64,000 nucleotides of DNA from Neoarius graeffei (Eukaryota; Chordata; Actinopteri; Siluriformes; Ariidae), in the NCBI RefSeq assembly GCF_027579695.1, contig NC_083572.1:12975915-13039914 (forward strand), written 5' to 3'. Position numbers and translations under genes: made by a program. Shown here piece by piece: positions 1-9,423 of the stretch. Below the pieces are notes generated by a model that worked only from the letters and a program-made list of their open reading frames with translations, ran no database searches and had not been told where the DNA came from. How positions within the stretch are numbered: position 1 is the first letter of the stretch; every line of letters starts with the position of its first letter.

Positions 1-18
1 AAAATGTTAAACACTTTT

Positions 19-25
<7 letters not shown>

Positions 26-77
<52 letters not shown>
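26..77. repeat. (GATA)n microsatellite
   Basis: About 13 uninterrupted tetranucleotide units. Fish LINE and SINE tails often end in such tetranucleotides, but no element body is visible on the left because the window starts here. Confidence 0.95.
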
Positions 78-79
<2 letters not shown>

Positions 80-1215
80 GTAACATAAAATTAGCCAGTT
101 TAATGCATTTAAAAAAAAAAAGCCAGCATGATTTTTTCCTTAAAATAGTCATTTTCAGCTCTCGTCTCATTTGAGTTATAAAAGTGAACAGAAGTGAAGT
201 GAGTTATTACGACCCTGATTCCAAAAAAGTTGGGACAAAGTACAAATTGTAAATAAAAACGGAATGCAATAATTTACAAATCTCAAAAACTGATATTGTA
301 TTCACAATAGAACATGGACAACATATCAAATGTCGAAAGTGAGACATTTTGAAATTTCATGCCAAATATTGGCTCATTTGAAATTTCATGACAGCAACAC
401 ATCTCAAAAAAGTTGGGACAGGGGCAATAAGAGGCTGGAAAAGTTAAAGGTACAAAAAAGGAACAGCTGGAGGACCAAATTGCAACTCATTAGGTTAATT
501 GGCAATAGGTCATTAACATGACTGGGTATAAAAAGAGCATCTTGGAGTGGCAGCGACTCTCAGAAGTAAAGATGGGAAGAGGATCACCAATCCCCCTAAT
601 TCTGCGCCGACAAATAGTGGAGCAATATCAGAAAGGAGTTCAACAGTGTAAAATTGCAAAGAGTTTGAACATATCATCATCTAGAGTGCATAATATCAAA
701 AAATTCAGAGAATCTGGAAGAATCTCTGTGCGTAAGGGTCAAGGCCGGAAAACTATACTGGGTGCCCGTGATCTTTGGGCCCTTAGACGGCACTGCATCA
801 CATACAGGCATGCTTCTGTATTGGAAATCACAAAATGGGCTCAGGAATATTTCCAGAGAACATTATCTGTGAACACAATTCACCATGCCATCCGCCGTTG
901 CCAGCTAAAACTCTATAGTTCAAAGAAGAAGCCGTATCTAAACACGATCCAGAAGCGCAGACGTCTTCTCTGGGCCAAGGCTCATTTAAAATGGACTGTG
1001 GCAAAGTGGAAAACTGTTCTGTGGTCAGATGAATCAAAATTTGAAGTTTTTTATGTAAATCAGGGACGCCGCGTCATTCGGACGAAAGAGAAGGACGACC
1101 CGAGTTATCAGCGCTCAGTTCAGAAGCCTGCATCTCTGATGGTATAGGGTTGCATTAGGGCGTGTGGCATGGGCAGCTTACACATCTGGAAAGACACCAT
1201 CAATGCTGAAAGGTA

Positions 1216-2826
1216 CAGTGGTGCTTGAAAGTTTGTGAACCCTTTAGAATTTTCTATATTTCTGCATAAATATGACCTAAAACATCATCAGATTTTCACA
1301 CAAGTCCTAAAAGTAGATAAAGAGAACCCAGTTAAACAAATGAGACAAAAATATTATACTTGGTCATTTATTTATTGAGGAAAATGATCCAATATTACAT
1401 ATCTGTGAGTGGCAAAAGTATGTGAACCTCTAGGATTAGCAGTTAATTTGAAGGTGAAATTAGAGTCAGGTGTTTTCAATCAATGGGATGACAATCAGGT
1501 GTGAGTGGGCACCCTGTTTTATTTAAAGAACAGGGATCTATCGAAGTCTGATCTTCACAACACATGTTTGTGGAAGTGTATCATGGCATGAACAAAGGAG
1601 ATTTCTGAGGACCTCAGAAAAAGCATTGCTGGTGCTCATCAGGCTGGAAAAGGTTACAAAACCGTCTCTAAAGAGTTTGGACTCCACCAATCCACAGTCA
1701 GACAGATTGTGTACAAATGGAGGAAATTCAAGACCATTGTTACCCTCCCCAGGAGTGCTCGACCAACAAAGATCACTCCAAGAGCAAGGCGTGTAATAGT
1801 CGGTGAGGTCACAAAGGACCCCAGGGTAACTTCTAAGCAACTGAAGGCCTCTCTCACATTGGCTAATGTTCATGTTCATGAGTCCACCATCAGGAGAACA
1901 CTGAACAACAATGGTGTGCATGGCAGGGGTGCAAGGAGAAAGCCACTGCTCTCCAAAAAGAACATTGCTGCTCATCTGCAGTTTGCTAAAGATCATGTGA
2001 GACAAGCTAGAAGGCTATTGGAAAAATGTTTTGTGGACGGATGAGACCAAAATAGAACTTTTTGGTTTAAATGAGAAGCATTATGTTTGGAGAAAGGAAA
2101 ACACTGCATTCCAGCATAAGAACCTTATCCCATCTGTGAAACATGATGGTGGTAATATCATGGTTTGGGCCTGTTTTGCTGCATCTGGGCCAGGACGGCT
2201 TGCCATCATTGATGGAACAATGAATTCTGAATTAGACCAGCGAATTCTAAAGGAAAATGTCAGAACATCTGTCCATGAACTGAATCTCAAGAGACGATGG
2301 GTCATGCAGCAAGACAACGACCCTAAGCACACAAGTCATTCTACCAAAAAATGGTTAAAGAAGAATAAAGTTAATGTTTTGGAATGGCCAAGTCAAAGTC
2401 CTGACTTTAATCCAATCTAAATGTTGTGGAAGGACCTGAAGCGAGCAGTTCATGTGAGGAAACCCACCAACATCCCAGAGTTGAAGCTGTTCTGTATGGA
2501 GGAATGGGCTAAAAGTCCTCCAAGCTAGTATGCAGGACTGATCAACAGTTACCACAAACGTTTAGTTGCAGTTATTGCTGCACCTGGGGGTCACACCAGA
2601 TACTGAAAGCAAAGGTTCACATACTTTTGCCACTCACAGATATGTAATATTGGGTCATTTTCATCAATAAACAAATGACCAAGTATAATATTTTTGTCTC
2701 ATTTGTTTAACTGGGTTCTCTTTATCTACTTTTAGGACTTGTATGAAAATCTGATGATGTTTTAGGTCATATTTATGCAAAAATGCAGAAAATTCTAAAG
2801 GGTTCACAAACTTTCAAGCACCACTG
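1216..2826 (+). mobile_element. Tc1-like transposon B, copy 1, nested in A
   Basis: Inverted termini (cagtggtgcttgaaagtttg at the left, its complement at the right) are flanked by TA at 1214-1215 and 2827-2828. Length is 1,611 bp. It is the same family and orientation as the copy at 3752-10656. It lies inside the transposase of element A, so it is younger than A. Confidence 0.95.
1583..2606 (+). pseudogene. Tc1-like transposase, element B copy 1
   Basis: The reading frame starts with ATG GCA TGA, so codon 3 is a stop. The rest shows the paired-like DNA-binding part (KGYKTVSKEFGLHQSTVRQI), the GRPR-like linker and DD34E catalytic motifs ([19 protein letters not shown]). There is a frameshift near 1995-2030, a TAA at 2418-2420 where copy 2 has GAA (the catalytic-site region NPIE), and another stop near 2526. 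It ends at the usual HTRY-stop. Copy 2 has the same codon-3 TGA. Confidence 0.9.
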
Positions 2827-4260
2827 TATATCCAGGTTCTAGAGCAACATATTCTCCCATCCAGATGACGTCTCTTTCAGGGAAGACCTTGCATTTTCCA
2901 ACATGACAATGCCAAACCACATACTGCATCAATTACAGCATCACGGCTGCGTAGAAGAAGGGTCCGGGTACTGAACTGGCCAGCCTGCAGTCCAGATCTT
3001 TCACCCATAGAAAACATTTGGTGCATCATAAAACGGAAGATACGACAAAAAAGACCTAAGACAGTTGAGCAACTAGAATCCTACATTAGACAAGAATGGG
3101 TTAACATTCCTATCCCTAAACTTGAGCAACTTGTCTCCTCAGTCCCCAGACGTTTACAGACTGTTGTAAAGAGAAAAGGGGATGTCTCACAGTGGTAAAC
3201 ATGGCCTTGTCCCAACTTTTTTGAGATGTGTTGTTGTCATGAAATTTAAAATCACCTAATTTTTCTCTTTAAATGATACATTTCCTCAGTTTAAACATTT
3301 GATATGTCATCTATGTTCTATTCTGAATAAAATATGGAATTTTGAAACTTCCACATCATTGCATTCCGTTTTTATTTACAATTTTTTACTTTGTCCCAAC
3401 TTTTTTGGAATCAGGGTTGTATATCCTTTATTTCTTAACTCATGTAGTGTTTTGTTTTTTGTTTTTAAATCATGAAATGATTAAGAAAGTCCAGTAAAGA
3501 CAGCATTGCAAGCGAAAATTATTTTCTCAGCAGAAATGACGAATAATTAGCAAATTTAACAGCAGTTATTTCACTCTTTCAGGTTTAAAAGTTGTCGTGC
3601 CCCATTTCAACAGAACATACTTCTATAAGTTTCATGTACCAGTTCAAATTGTAGTTTTGTTGTTTTTGTTCTTAATATTGAGATATCGTTGAGATATAAT
3701 TTGATCAGTAATACCTCAGTAAAGCCACAACGATACGTACAGCCACATGTACAGTGGTGCTTGAAAGTTTGTGAACCCTTTAGAATTTTCTATATTTCTG
3801 CATAAATATGACCGAAAACATCAGATTTTCACACAAGTCCTAAAAGTAGATAAAGGGAACCCAGTTAAACAAATGAGACAAAAATATTATACTTGGTCAT
3901 TTATTTATTGAGAAAAATGATCCAGTATTACATATCTGTGAGTGGCAAAAGTATGTGAACCTCTAGGATTAGCAGTTAATTTGAAGGTGAAATTAAAGAC
4001 AGGTGTTTTCAATCAATGGAATGACAGTCAGGTGTGGGGTAGGCACCCTGTTTTATTTAAAGAACAGGGATCTATCAAAGTCTGATCTTCACAACACATG
4101 TTTGTGTTAGGACTAGGACTGTTTTGGCCTCTAGAGGCCGCTGTTATTTCCTTTTCATGTCGTGTTTATTTTGGCCTCTAGAGGCCGCCACTGTTCCTGT
4201 GTTTTGTGTTTGTGTTAATTGCCTAATTATCTTCACCTGTGTGCTTAATTAGTTTGTCTA

Positions 4261-4300
4261 TTTATACCCCTGAGTTCAGTCCTCTTGTCACGGAGTCTTT
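4261..4300 (+). promoter_or_regulatory. LTR core promoter and 5'-RNA self-priming segment
   Basis: TTTATA lies at 4261-4266 and acggagtcttt at 4290-4300, about 25 nt downstream, where the transcript should begin. This 11-mer is the exact reverse complement of 4584-4594 just after the LTR. In Tf1 the first 11 nt of the RNA anneal to the primer-binding site; the distance and length here match. The exact start site is inferred. Confidence 0.8.
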
Positions 4301-4513
4301 GTGCTGTTATGTTTATCTCCAGTTTCCTTTGTACTGTGTTTTTTGATCTTCTTAGCGTTTGAATTTTTGCACTTTGCTTTTCTTTTGGATTATACTCTTT
4401 GGTTTTTTTTTGTCTTTTGTTTTGCCCTGTATATAGTGTATATAGTTTAAATAAACCTTTTGATTCTTTTTCTACTTCCGCCTCACGCCTCTGCATTTGA
4501 GTCATCCCCCTGG

Positions 4514-4566
4514 TGGCCTAGTGGGGGTTTGCTGGATTATCACACCAACGAACCAGGTTCGAATCC
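4514..4566 (+). promoter_or_regulatory. Pol III type 2 promoter-like boxes in the LTR
   Basis: TGGCCTAGTGG (4514-4524) fits the A-box consensus TRGYNNARNGG at every position, and GGTTCGAATCC (4556-4566) fits the B-box GGTTCGANNCC. The 31-nt gap is within the tRNA range. The T-stem around the B-box pairs at only three of five positions and the acceptor stem does not pair, so this is a tRNA-like relic and not a tRNA gene. The same boxes recur in the 3' LTR, 4,824 bp downstream. Confidence 0.7.
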
Positions 4567-4583
4567 CAGCAAAACCCTAACAG

Positions 4584-4594
4584 AAAGACTCCGT
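4584..4594 (+). other. Primer-binding site, self-complementary to the LTR (self-primed)
   Basis: aaagactccgt starts two bases after the LTR's CA end and lacks the TGG start typical of tRNA-primed sites. It pairs perfectly with 4290-4300; the flanking bases on both sides do not pair, so the match is exactly 11 bp. It overlaps the region just upstream of the gag ATG (4596). Confidence 0.82.
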
Positions 4595-4595
4595 C

Positions 4596-5615
4596 ATGAC
4601 CGACTCAGCAGAGGCTGCTTCAACTGTCTACCCGGCCAACCTTCAGGGAATTATGGCAGCTTTGACACGCTTCGGAGCGACCATGGACGCTCATGGACGT
4701 ACGCTCACCAGCCAACGTGAGGCCCTCGCTCGCCACGAGGAACTGCTTCAGCAAATTGGGAAAACCCTGGCACAGCTGACATCTCTGCCTGCATCTCCTG
4801 CTCCTGATCCAGTTCCTGCTCCTGATCCAGCTCCCACTCCTGCTCCAGTGCCTCCTGCAATGCTGCCTTCTTCACCTCGCGAACCCAGCCTTCCTGCACC
4901 ACAGAGGTATGACGGCAAGCACAGTGAGTGCCGAGAGTTCCTTACCCAGTGTCAACTCACCTTTGAGCTTCAGCCTACCACCTACACTACGGATCGCCGC
5001 AAGATTGCCTTTGTGATCACCTTATTAGCTGGTAAGGCGCGAGCCTGGGCTACTGCTATCTGGCAAAGACAGGGACCTGAGTGCTTTGATTTCCAGCTGT
5101 TTTCTGAAGAGATGCTTCGGGTCTTCGATCAGGCAGACATCAGTACCGACGCAGCCCGAAAGCTCATGTCCATCCGGCAAGGAGGAAGCGTCGCAGATTA
5201 CGCCATCTCGTTCCGAACACTCGCAGCAGTAAGTGGATGGAACGAGACTGCCCTGGTGTCAGCCTTCCACCATGGTCTGTCTGACCCCATCAAGGACGGT
5301 CTGGCCTCTATTGGATGCCCAAGTGACCTCGAAACCCTCATCTCACATGCTATTCGTCTGGACAACAGGATGAGAGAACGCCACCAAGCCTTGAGCCCCC
5401 CCAGCCTCCCTACCTCTACCTGGAGACCGTCTACCTCCTTCAGTGACTGTCCAGAACCCATGCAAGTGGGTCGTACTCGCCTCTCCGCATCTGAGAGGGA
5501 GCGCAGAAGGAGGGACAAGTGCTGCATCTACTGTGGCAAGCCTGGTCACTTCCGAGCATCATGTCCCGAACTCTTGGGAAAAGGACCGCCCCGTCCAGCC
5601 GAGGGAGGGTTGTGA
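4596..5615 (+). CDS. Gag polyprotein of the sushi-type retrotransposon
   Basis: A 339-residue open frame. The start is 13 nt after the LTR end and 2 nt after the primer-binding site. It has a heptad-like N-terminal segment, a Pro/Asp/Ala-rich linker (about residues 66-88, [15 protein letters not shown]), a retrotransposon-Gag capsid-like domain (about 100-260, with [11 protein letters not shown] and an [13 protein letters not shown] stretch) and one CCHC zinc knuckle [14 protein letters not shown] (310-323) for RNA binding. Gag forms the cytoplasmic particle in which reverse transcription happens. The capsid region resembles the family from which the mammalian PEG10/RTL genes were domesticated. 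The frame ends just after the -1 frameshift signal at 5576. Confidence 0.93.
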   Translation: MTDSAEAASTVYPANLQGIMAALTRFGATMDAHGRTLTSQREALARHEELLQQIGKTLAQLTSLPASPAPDPVPAPDPAPTPAPVPPAMLPSSPREPSLPAPQRYDGKHSECREFLTQCQLTFELQPTTYTTDRRKIAFVITLLAGKARAWATAIWQRQGPECFDFQLFSEEMLRVFDQADISTDAARKLMSIRQGGSVADYAISFRTLAAVSGWNETALVSAFHHGLSDPIKDGLASIGCPSDLETLISHAIRLDNRMRERHQALSPPSLPTSTWRPSTSFSDCPEPMQVGRTRLSASERERRRRDKCCIYCGKPGHFRASCPELLGKGPPRPAEGGL

Positions 5616-5629
5616 CGGGGCCTACCCTC
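5576..5629 (+). promoter_or_regulatory. Programmed -1 ribosomal frameshift signal
   Basis: The heptamer G-GGA-AAA (5576-5582) is in the gag frame as X-XXY-YYZ. After a 6-nt spacer, ccccgtc (5589-5595) pairs perfectly with gacgggg (5614-5620). In the loop, gagggt (5605-5610) pairs with accctc (5624-5629), giving an H-type pseudoknot. Pol lies in the -1 frame. PEG10 uses GGGAAAC in the same position of its gag-pol overlap. Confidence 0.85.
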
Positions 5630-8600
5630 TCTCCCGGACTCCCTGGCCAAGGAATCTACATCCCGGTCTCCATCTCCTGGGGTGAGTCTGTCCACTCTTG
5701 TCAAGCTTTGATAGACTCAGGGGCGGCTGGGAACTTTATGGATATTCACTTCGCCCAAAGCATCAATATTCCGACTGCACCTCTTGAAGTCCCACTGTCT
5801 GTGTCTGCCCTCGATGGCCAAGCGTTAGGTGATGGAAGAGTCACCCAAGTTACTTCTCCAGTTTTCCTCCAGTCTCAAGGTCACAAGGAAGAAATATCCC
5901 TGCACCTGATTCCTTCACCTGAGTTCCCAGTTATTCTAGGCCTTCCTTGGCTTACTCGCCACAACCCTCGCATAGACTGGGTAACAAGCCAGGTTGTGGA
6001 ATGGGGCCCTGCATGCCATGCCTCTTGTCTGCTCTCTAGCTCTCCTGTGTCTCCTGCCGAGCCCCCTGATCTCACCGAGTTATCTCAAGTTCCCACAGAG
6101 TACTGGGATCTCAAGGAGGTATTCAGCAAGAGCAGGGCCGCCGTTCTTCCTCCGCACCGGGCCTACGACTGTGCCATCGACTTGCTCCCTGGGACTACCC
6201 CTCCTCGTGGCAGACTGTTTTCACTCTCTCAGCCAGAACGCAAGGCCATGGAGGAATACCTCAAAGATGCCCTGGTCTCTGGGTTTATTCGACCCTCCAC
6301 TTCACCTGCTGGTGCCGGCTTCTTCTTTGTCGGCAAGAAGGATGGGGGGCTCCGACCATGTATTGATTACAGGGGCCTGAATAAGATCACTGTGCGCAAC
6401 CGATATCCCCTTCTGCTGATGTCCACAGCTTTCGACCTGCTCCAAGGCGCCACCGTCTTCACCAAGTTGGACCTACGGAACGCATACCACCTCATCCGTA
6501 TCCGACAGGGAGACGAGTGGAAGACTGCCTTTAACACCCCGTCTGGGCACTACGAATACCAGGTGATGCCCTTCGGACTCACCAACGCACCAGCTGTTTT
6601 TCAGGCCCTAATCAACGACGTCTTAAGGGACATGATTAACCTATACGTTTTTGTCTACCTCGACGACATCCTTATCTTTTCCAAGACCGTGCAGGAGCAC
6701 CGCCACCATGTCCGCCAGGTTCTCCAGAGGCTGCTACAGAACAATCTGTTCGCCAAGGCCCAGAAATGCGAATTTCATGTTCCCGAGGTCTCCTTTCTGG
6801 GATTTATTGTACGGACAGGCCAACTCCAAATGGACCCTGCCAAGACCCTGGCCGTCCGGGATTGGCCTACTCCCAAGTCCGTTAAGGAGGTTCAGCGGTT
6901 CTTAGGATTCGCTAACTTCTACCGCAAGTTCATCAGGAACTTCAGTTCTGTGGCAGCACCCATGTCAGACCTCACCAAAGGGACAGGTGGATCTTATGGC
7001 TGGTCTCCTCAGGCAGAAAAGGCGTTCAAAGACCTCAAGGACCGCTTCTGCACGGCACCCATTCTGGTTCTCCCGGACACCTCCCAACCATTCATCGTGG
7101 AGGTGGACGCCTCGGACAGTGGTGTCGGCGCGGTGCTCTCTCAACGTTCGGAAGGAAAGCTGCACCCCTGCGCTTACTTCTCCCACCGCCTGAGTCCTGC
7201 TGAGTCCCGGTACGATGTGGGGGATCGAGAACTGCTAGCGGTCAAACTGGCCCTTGAGGAGTGGAGGCACTGGCTGGAGGGAGCACAACATCCATTCCTG
7301 GTTTGGACTGACCACAAGAACCTGGAGTACCTCCAGCAAGCCAAGAGACTGAACCCTCGACAGGCTAGGTGGGCCCTGTTTTTCAGTCGGTTTGACTTCA
7401 CCCTCTCATACCGCCCCGGCTCCAAGAACACCAAACCTGACGCACTGTCCAGACTGTTCTCTGCCACTAACAGGGAGAATGAAGTCGGGCCTATTATCCC
7501 TGTGTCCCAGATTGTGGCCCCTGTCCGCTGGGGTATTGAGGAGGCTGTCCGACGAGCCCAACGCCAGGACCCCGGTCCTGGGACGGGGCCACCAGGCCTC
7601 TTGTACGTCCCACATCAAGCCCGGGCCAAGGTTCTCCAGTGGGGTCACTCTTCCCCTCTCACCGCCCACCCGGGAGCTCGGAGGACCCTGGACTTCCTGA
7701 AAAGACGCTTCTGGTGGCCTAACATGGAGAAGGAAGTAAGGTCATTTGTCCTGTCCTGTGAGGTTTGCACCAGAACCAAGAACCCACGACAGCGTCCCCA
7801 GGGTCTCCTGCATCCTCTGACCATTCCCCGGCGTCCCTGGTCCCACGTGGCAGTCGACTTTATCACGGGTCTCCCTGAGTCACAAGGTAACACGGTCATT
7901 TTGGTCTTAGTTGACAGATTCTCCAAGGCCTGCCGCTTCATACCACTGTGCAAACTCCCCTCTGCTCTTGAAACTGCGAAACTTTTGTTTAATCATGTCT
8001 TCCGAGTCTTTGGTCTTCCACAGGACATCGTCTCAGACCGAGGGCCCCAGTTCTCCTCCCGAGTGTGGCACGGGTTCTGCAAGGTCATCGGAGCCACTGC
8101 CAGCCTCTCCTCTGGGTTTCACCCACAGTCCAATGGTCAGACGGAGAGGCTCAACCAGGACCTGGAAACCACCCTGCGAGGCCTGGCTATGGATAACCCG
8201 ACATCGTGGAGCACCTGGCTGCCATGGGCGGAGTACGCCCACAACACCCTGCAGTCATCGGCCACCAAGCTGTCGCCATTCCAGTGCCAATTCGGGTTCC
8301 AGCCACCTCTGTTCCCGGACCAGGAGGAGGACGCGGGGGTGCCCTCGGTCAACCAATATGTGAGACGGTGTCGCAAGACCTGGAGCAAGGTCAGGAAGAC
8401 CCTCATACAGACCTCCAGAACCAACCAGACTCAGGCCAACCGCCATAGAAGACCTGCACACGCTTTCCGCCCTGGGCAGCGTGTTTGGCTGTCCACTAAG
8501 GACCTTCCACTGCGGGTGGAGAACCGCAAGCTTGCTCCTCGCTACATTGGCCCCTTCAAGGTGGTGCGCAGGGTGAACCCTGTCTCCTACCGGCTCCAGT

Positions 8601-8914
8601 TGCCCCGGACTCTGAGGATCAACCCCACTTTCCATGTTTCCCTGTTATGGCCCGTACTGACGTCTACGTATGCCCCTGCCCCTAGGAACCCCCCACCCCC
8701 CCGCATCTTCCAGGGGCAGACTGTGTTCACTGTGAATCGCCTGCTTGACTCCCGCCGGGTCCGCGGCGGGTTGCAATATCTGGTGGACTGGGAGGGCTAT
8801 GGTTCTGAGGAGCGCTGCTGGGTTCCTGCTCAGGATGTCCTTGATAAAGAACTATGTCGGGACTTCCATTCGGCCCATCCGGATCGCCCTGGGAACGTCA
8901 GGAGACGCTCCTAG
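5577..8914 (+). CDS. Pol polyprotein (PR-RT-RNase H-IN-chromodomain)
   Basis: Expressed by -1 frameshifting at 5576-5582; an in-frame ATG at 5519 exists but lies upstream of the slip site and is probably not used. About 1,110 residues without a stop. Visible in order: aspartic protease ([10 protein letters not shown], about 5709-5738); reverse transcriptase ([20 protein letters not shown], catalytic YLDD near 6655); RNase H ([13 protein letters not shown] and TDHKNLEY); integrase zinc-binding HHCC (HPGARR...CEVC) and DDE core ([25 protein letters not shown]); C-terminal chromodomain (about 8728-8870, [16 protein letters not shown]). Such chromodomains steer integration towards marked chromatin. 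All catalytic residues checked are present. Confidence 0.95.
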
Positions 8915-8925
8915 AGGGGGGGGGG
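8914..8925 (+). other. Polypurine tract
   Basis: gagggggggggg lies just before the 3' LTR (three bases, TCC, intervene) and overlaps the end of the pol stop codon. It would prime plus-strand DNA synthesis. Confidence 0.8.
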
Positions 8926-8928
8926 TCC

Positions 8929-9406
8929 TGTTAGGACTAGGACTGTTTTGGCCTCTAGAGGCCGCTGTTATTTCCTTTTCATGTCGTGTTTATTTTGGCC
9001 TCTAGAGGCCGCCACTGTTCCTGTGTTTTGTGTTTGTGTTAATTGCCTAATTATCTTCACCTGTGTCCTTAATTAGTTTGTCTATTTATACCCCTGAGTT
9101 CAGTCCTCTTGTCACGGAGTCTTTGTGCTGTTATGTTTATCTCCAGTTTCCTTTGTACTGTGTTTTTTGATCTTCTTAGCGTTTGAATTTTTGCACTTTG
9201 CTTTTCTTTTGGATTATACTCTTTGGTTTTTTTTTGTCTTTTGTTTTGCCCTGTATATAGTGTATATAGTTTAAATAAACCTTTTGATTCTTTTTCTACT
9301 TCCGCCTCACGCCTCTGCATTTGAGTCATCCCCCTGGTGGCCTAGTGGGGGTTTGCTGGATTATCACACCAACGAACCAGGTTCGAATCCCAGCAAAACC
9401 CTAACA
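8929..9406 (+). repeat. 3' LTR
   Basis: 478 bp, same as the 5' LTR except C at 9067 for G at 4243. It is followed by the GTTTG target duplication at 9407-9411. Confidence 0.97.
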
Positions 9407-9423
9407 GTTTGTGGAAGTGTATC

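Larger units (their letters stand above)
572..3198 (+). pseudogene. Tc1-like transposase of element A, interrupted
   Basis: The N-terminal half (572-1147) encodes a helix-turn-helix (ILRRQIVEQYQKGVQQCKIA) and the first catalytic aspartate in VLWSDESKFE. It stops at a TAG at 1145-1147 in the segment where relatives carry Trp (LMVWG). The coding sequence resumes after the inserted element, near 2829, with the second aspartate (FQHDNAKPHTA), the catalytic glutamate (LSPIEN) and a TAA stop at 3196-3198. The inner element sits at a TA inside a Tyr codon, so the halves are in register apart from the TA duplication. Non-functional because of the nonsense codon and the 1.6 kb insertion. Confidence 0.9.
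210..3419 (+). mobile_element. Tc1-like transposon A, split by a second Tc1 element
   Basis: The ends form terminal inverted repeats (cgaccctgattccaaaaaag at the left; near-identical reverse complement at the right) flanked by TA at 208-209 and 3420-3421. A second inner copy of the motif AAAAAAGTTGGGACA occurs near 408 and again near 3213, giving the long IR/DR-type arms known from some Tc1 elements. A different Tc1-like element occupies 1216-2826. Removing it leaves about 1.6 kb, the normal size for the superfamily. Confidence 0.93.
4105..4582 (+). repeat. 5' LTR
   Basis: TATA-like TTTATA at 4261-4266, a likely RNA start near 4290, AATAAA at 4450-4455. The last 70 bp hold an A-box-like (4514-4524) and a B-box (4556-4566). 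The U3 contains a repeated motif GGCCTCTAGAGGCCG (4127-4141 and 4173-4187), a perfect palindrome core CCTCTAGAGG that could be a factor-binding site. Confidence 0.97.
4105..9406 (+). mobile_element. Complete Ty3/Gypsy chromovirus-like LTR retrotransposon (Tf1/sushi type)
   Basis: Both LTRs are 478 bp, begin TGTTAGG and end CCTAACA, and differ at one position seen by eye (G4243 versus C9067). A 5-bp target duplication (GTTTG) flanks the unit. Order: LTR, primer-binding region 4584-4594, gag 4596-5615, pol in the -1 frame to 8914, a G-rich polypurine tract at 8914-8925, LTR. Pol has the order protease, reverse transcriptase, RNase H, integrase, chromodomain, as in Ty3/Gypsy chromoviruses. The near-identical LTRs and open frames point to recent insertion and possible present activity. 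Confidence 0.97.

Noticed and set aside
4245-4505. 86-codon minus-strand open frame in the 5' LTR, repeated at 9069-9329
   Set aside because: It is identical in both LTRs only because the LTRs are copies. Lys/Arg-rich translation of an A/T-rich promoter strand, no motif.
4507-4576. A true tRNA gene in the LTR
   Set aside because: The boxes match, but the acceptor stem does not pair and the T-stem has two mismatches; no anticodon arm could be assigned.
5519-5575. ATG-initiated start for pol at 5519
   Set aside because: It lies within the zinc-knuckle part of gag in another frame and upstream of a clear frameshift signal; pol is better explained by -1 slippage at 5576.
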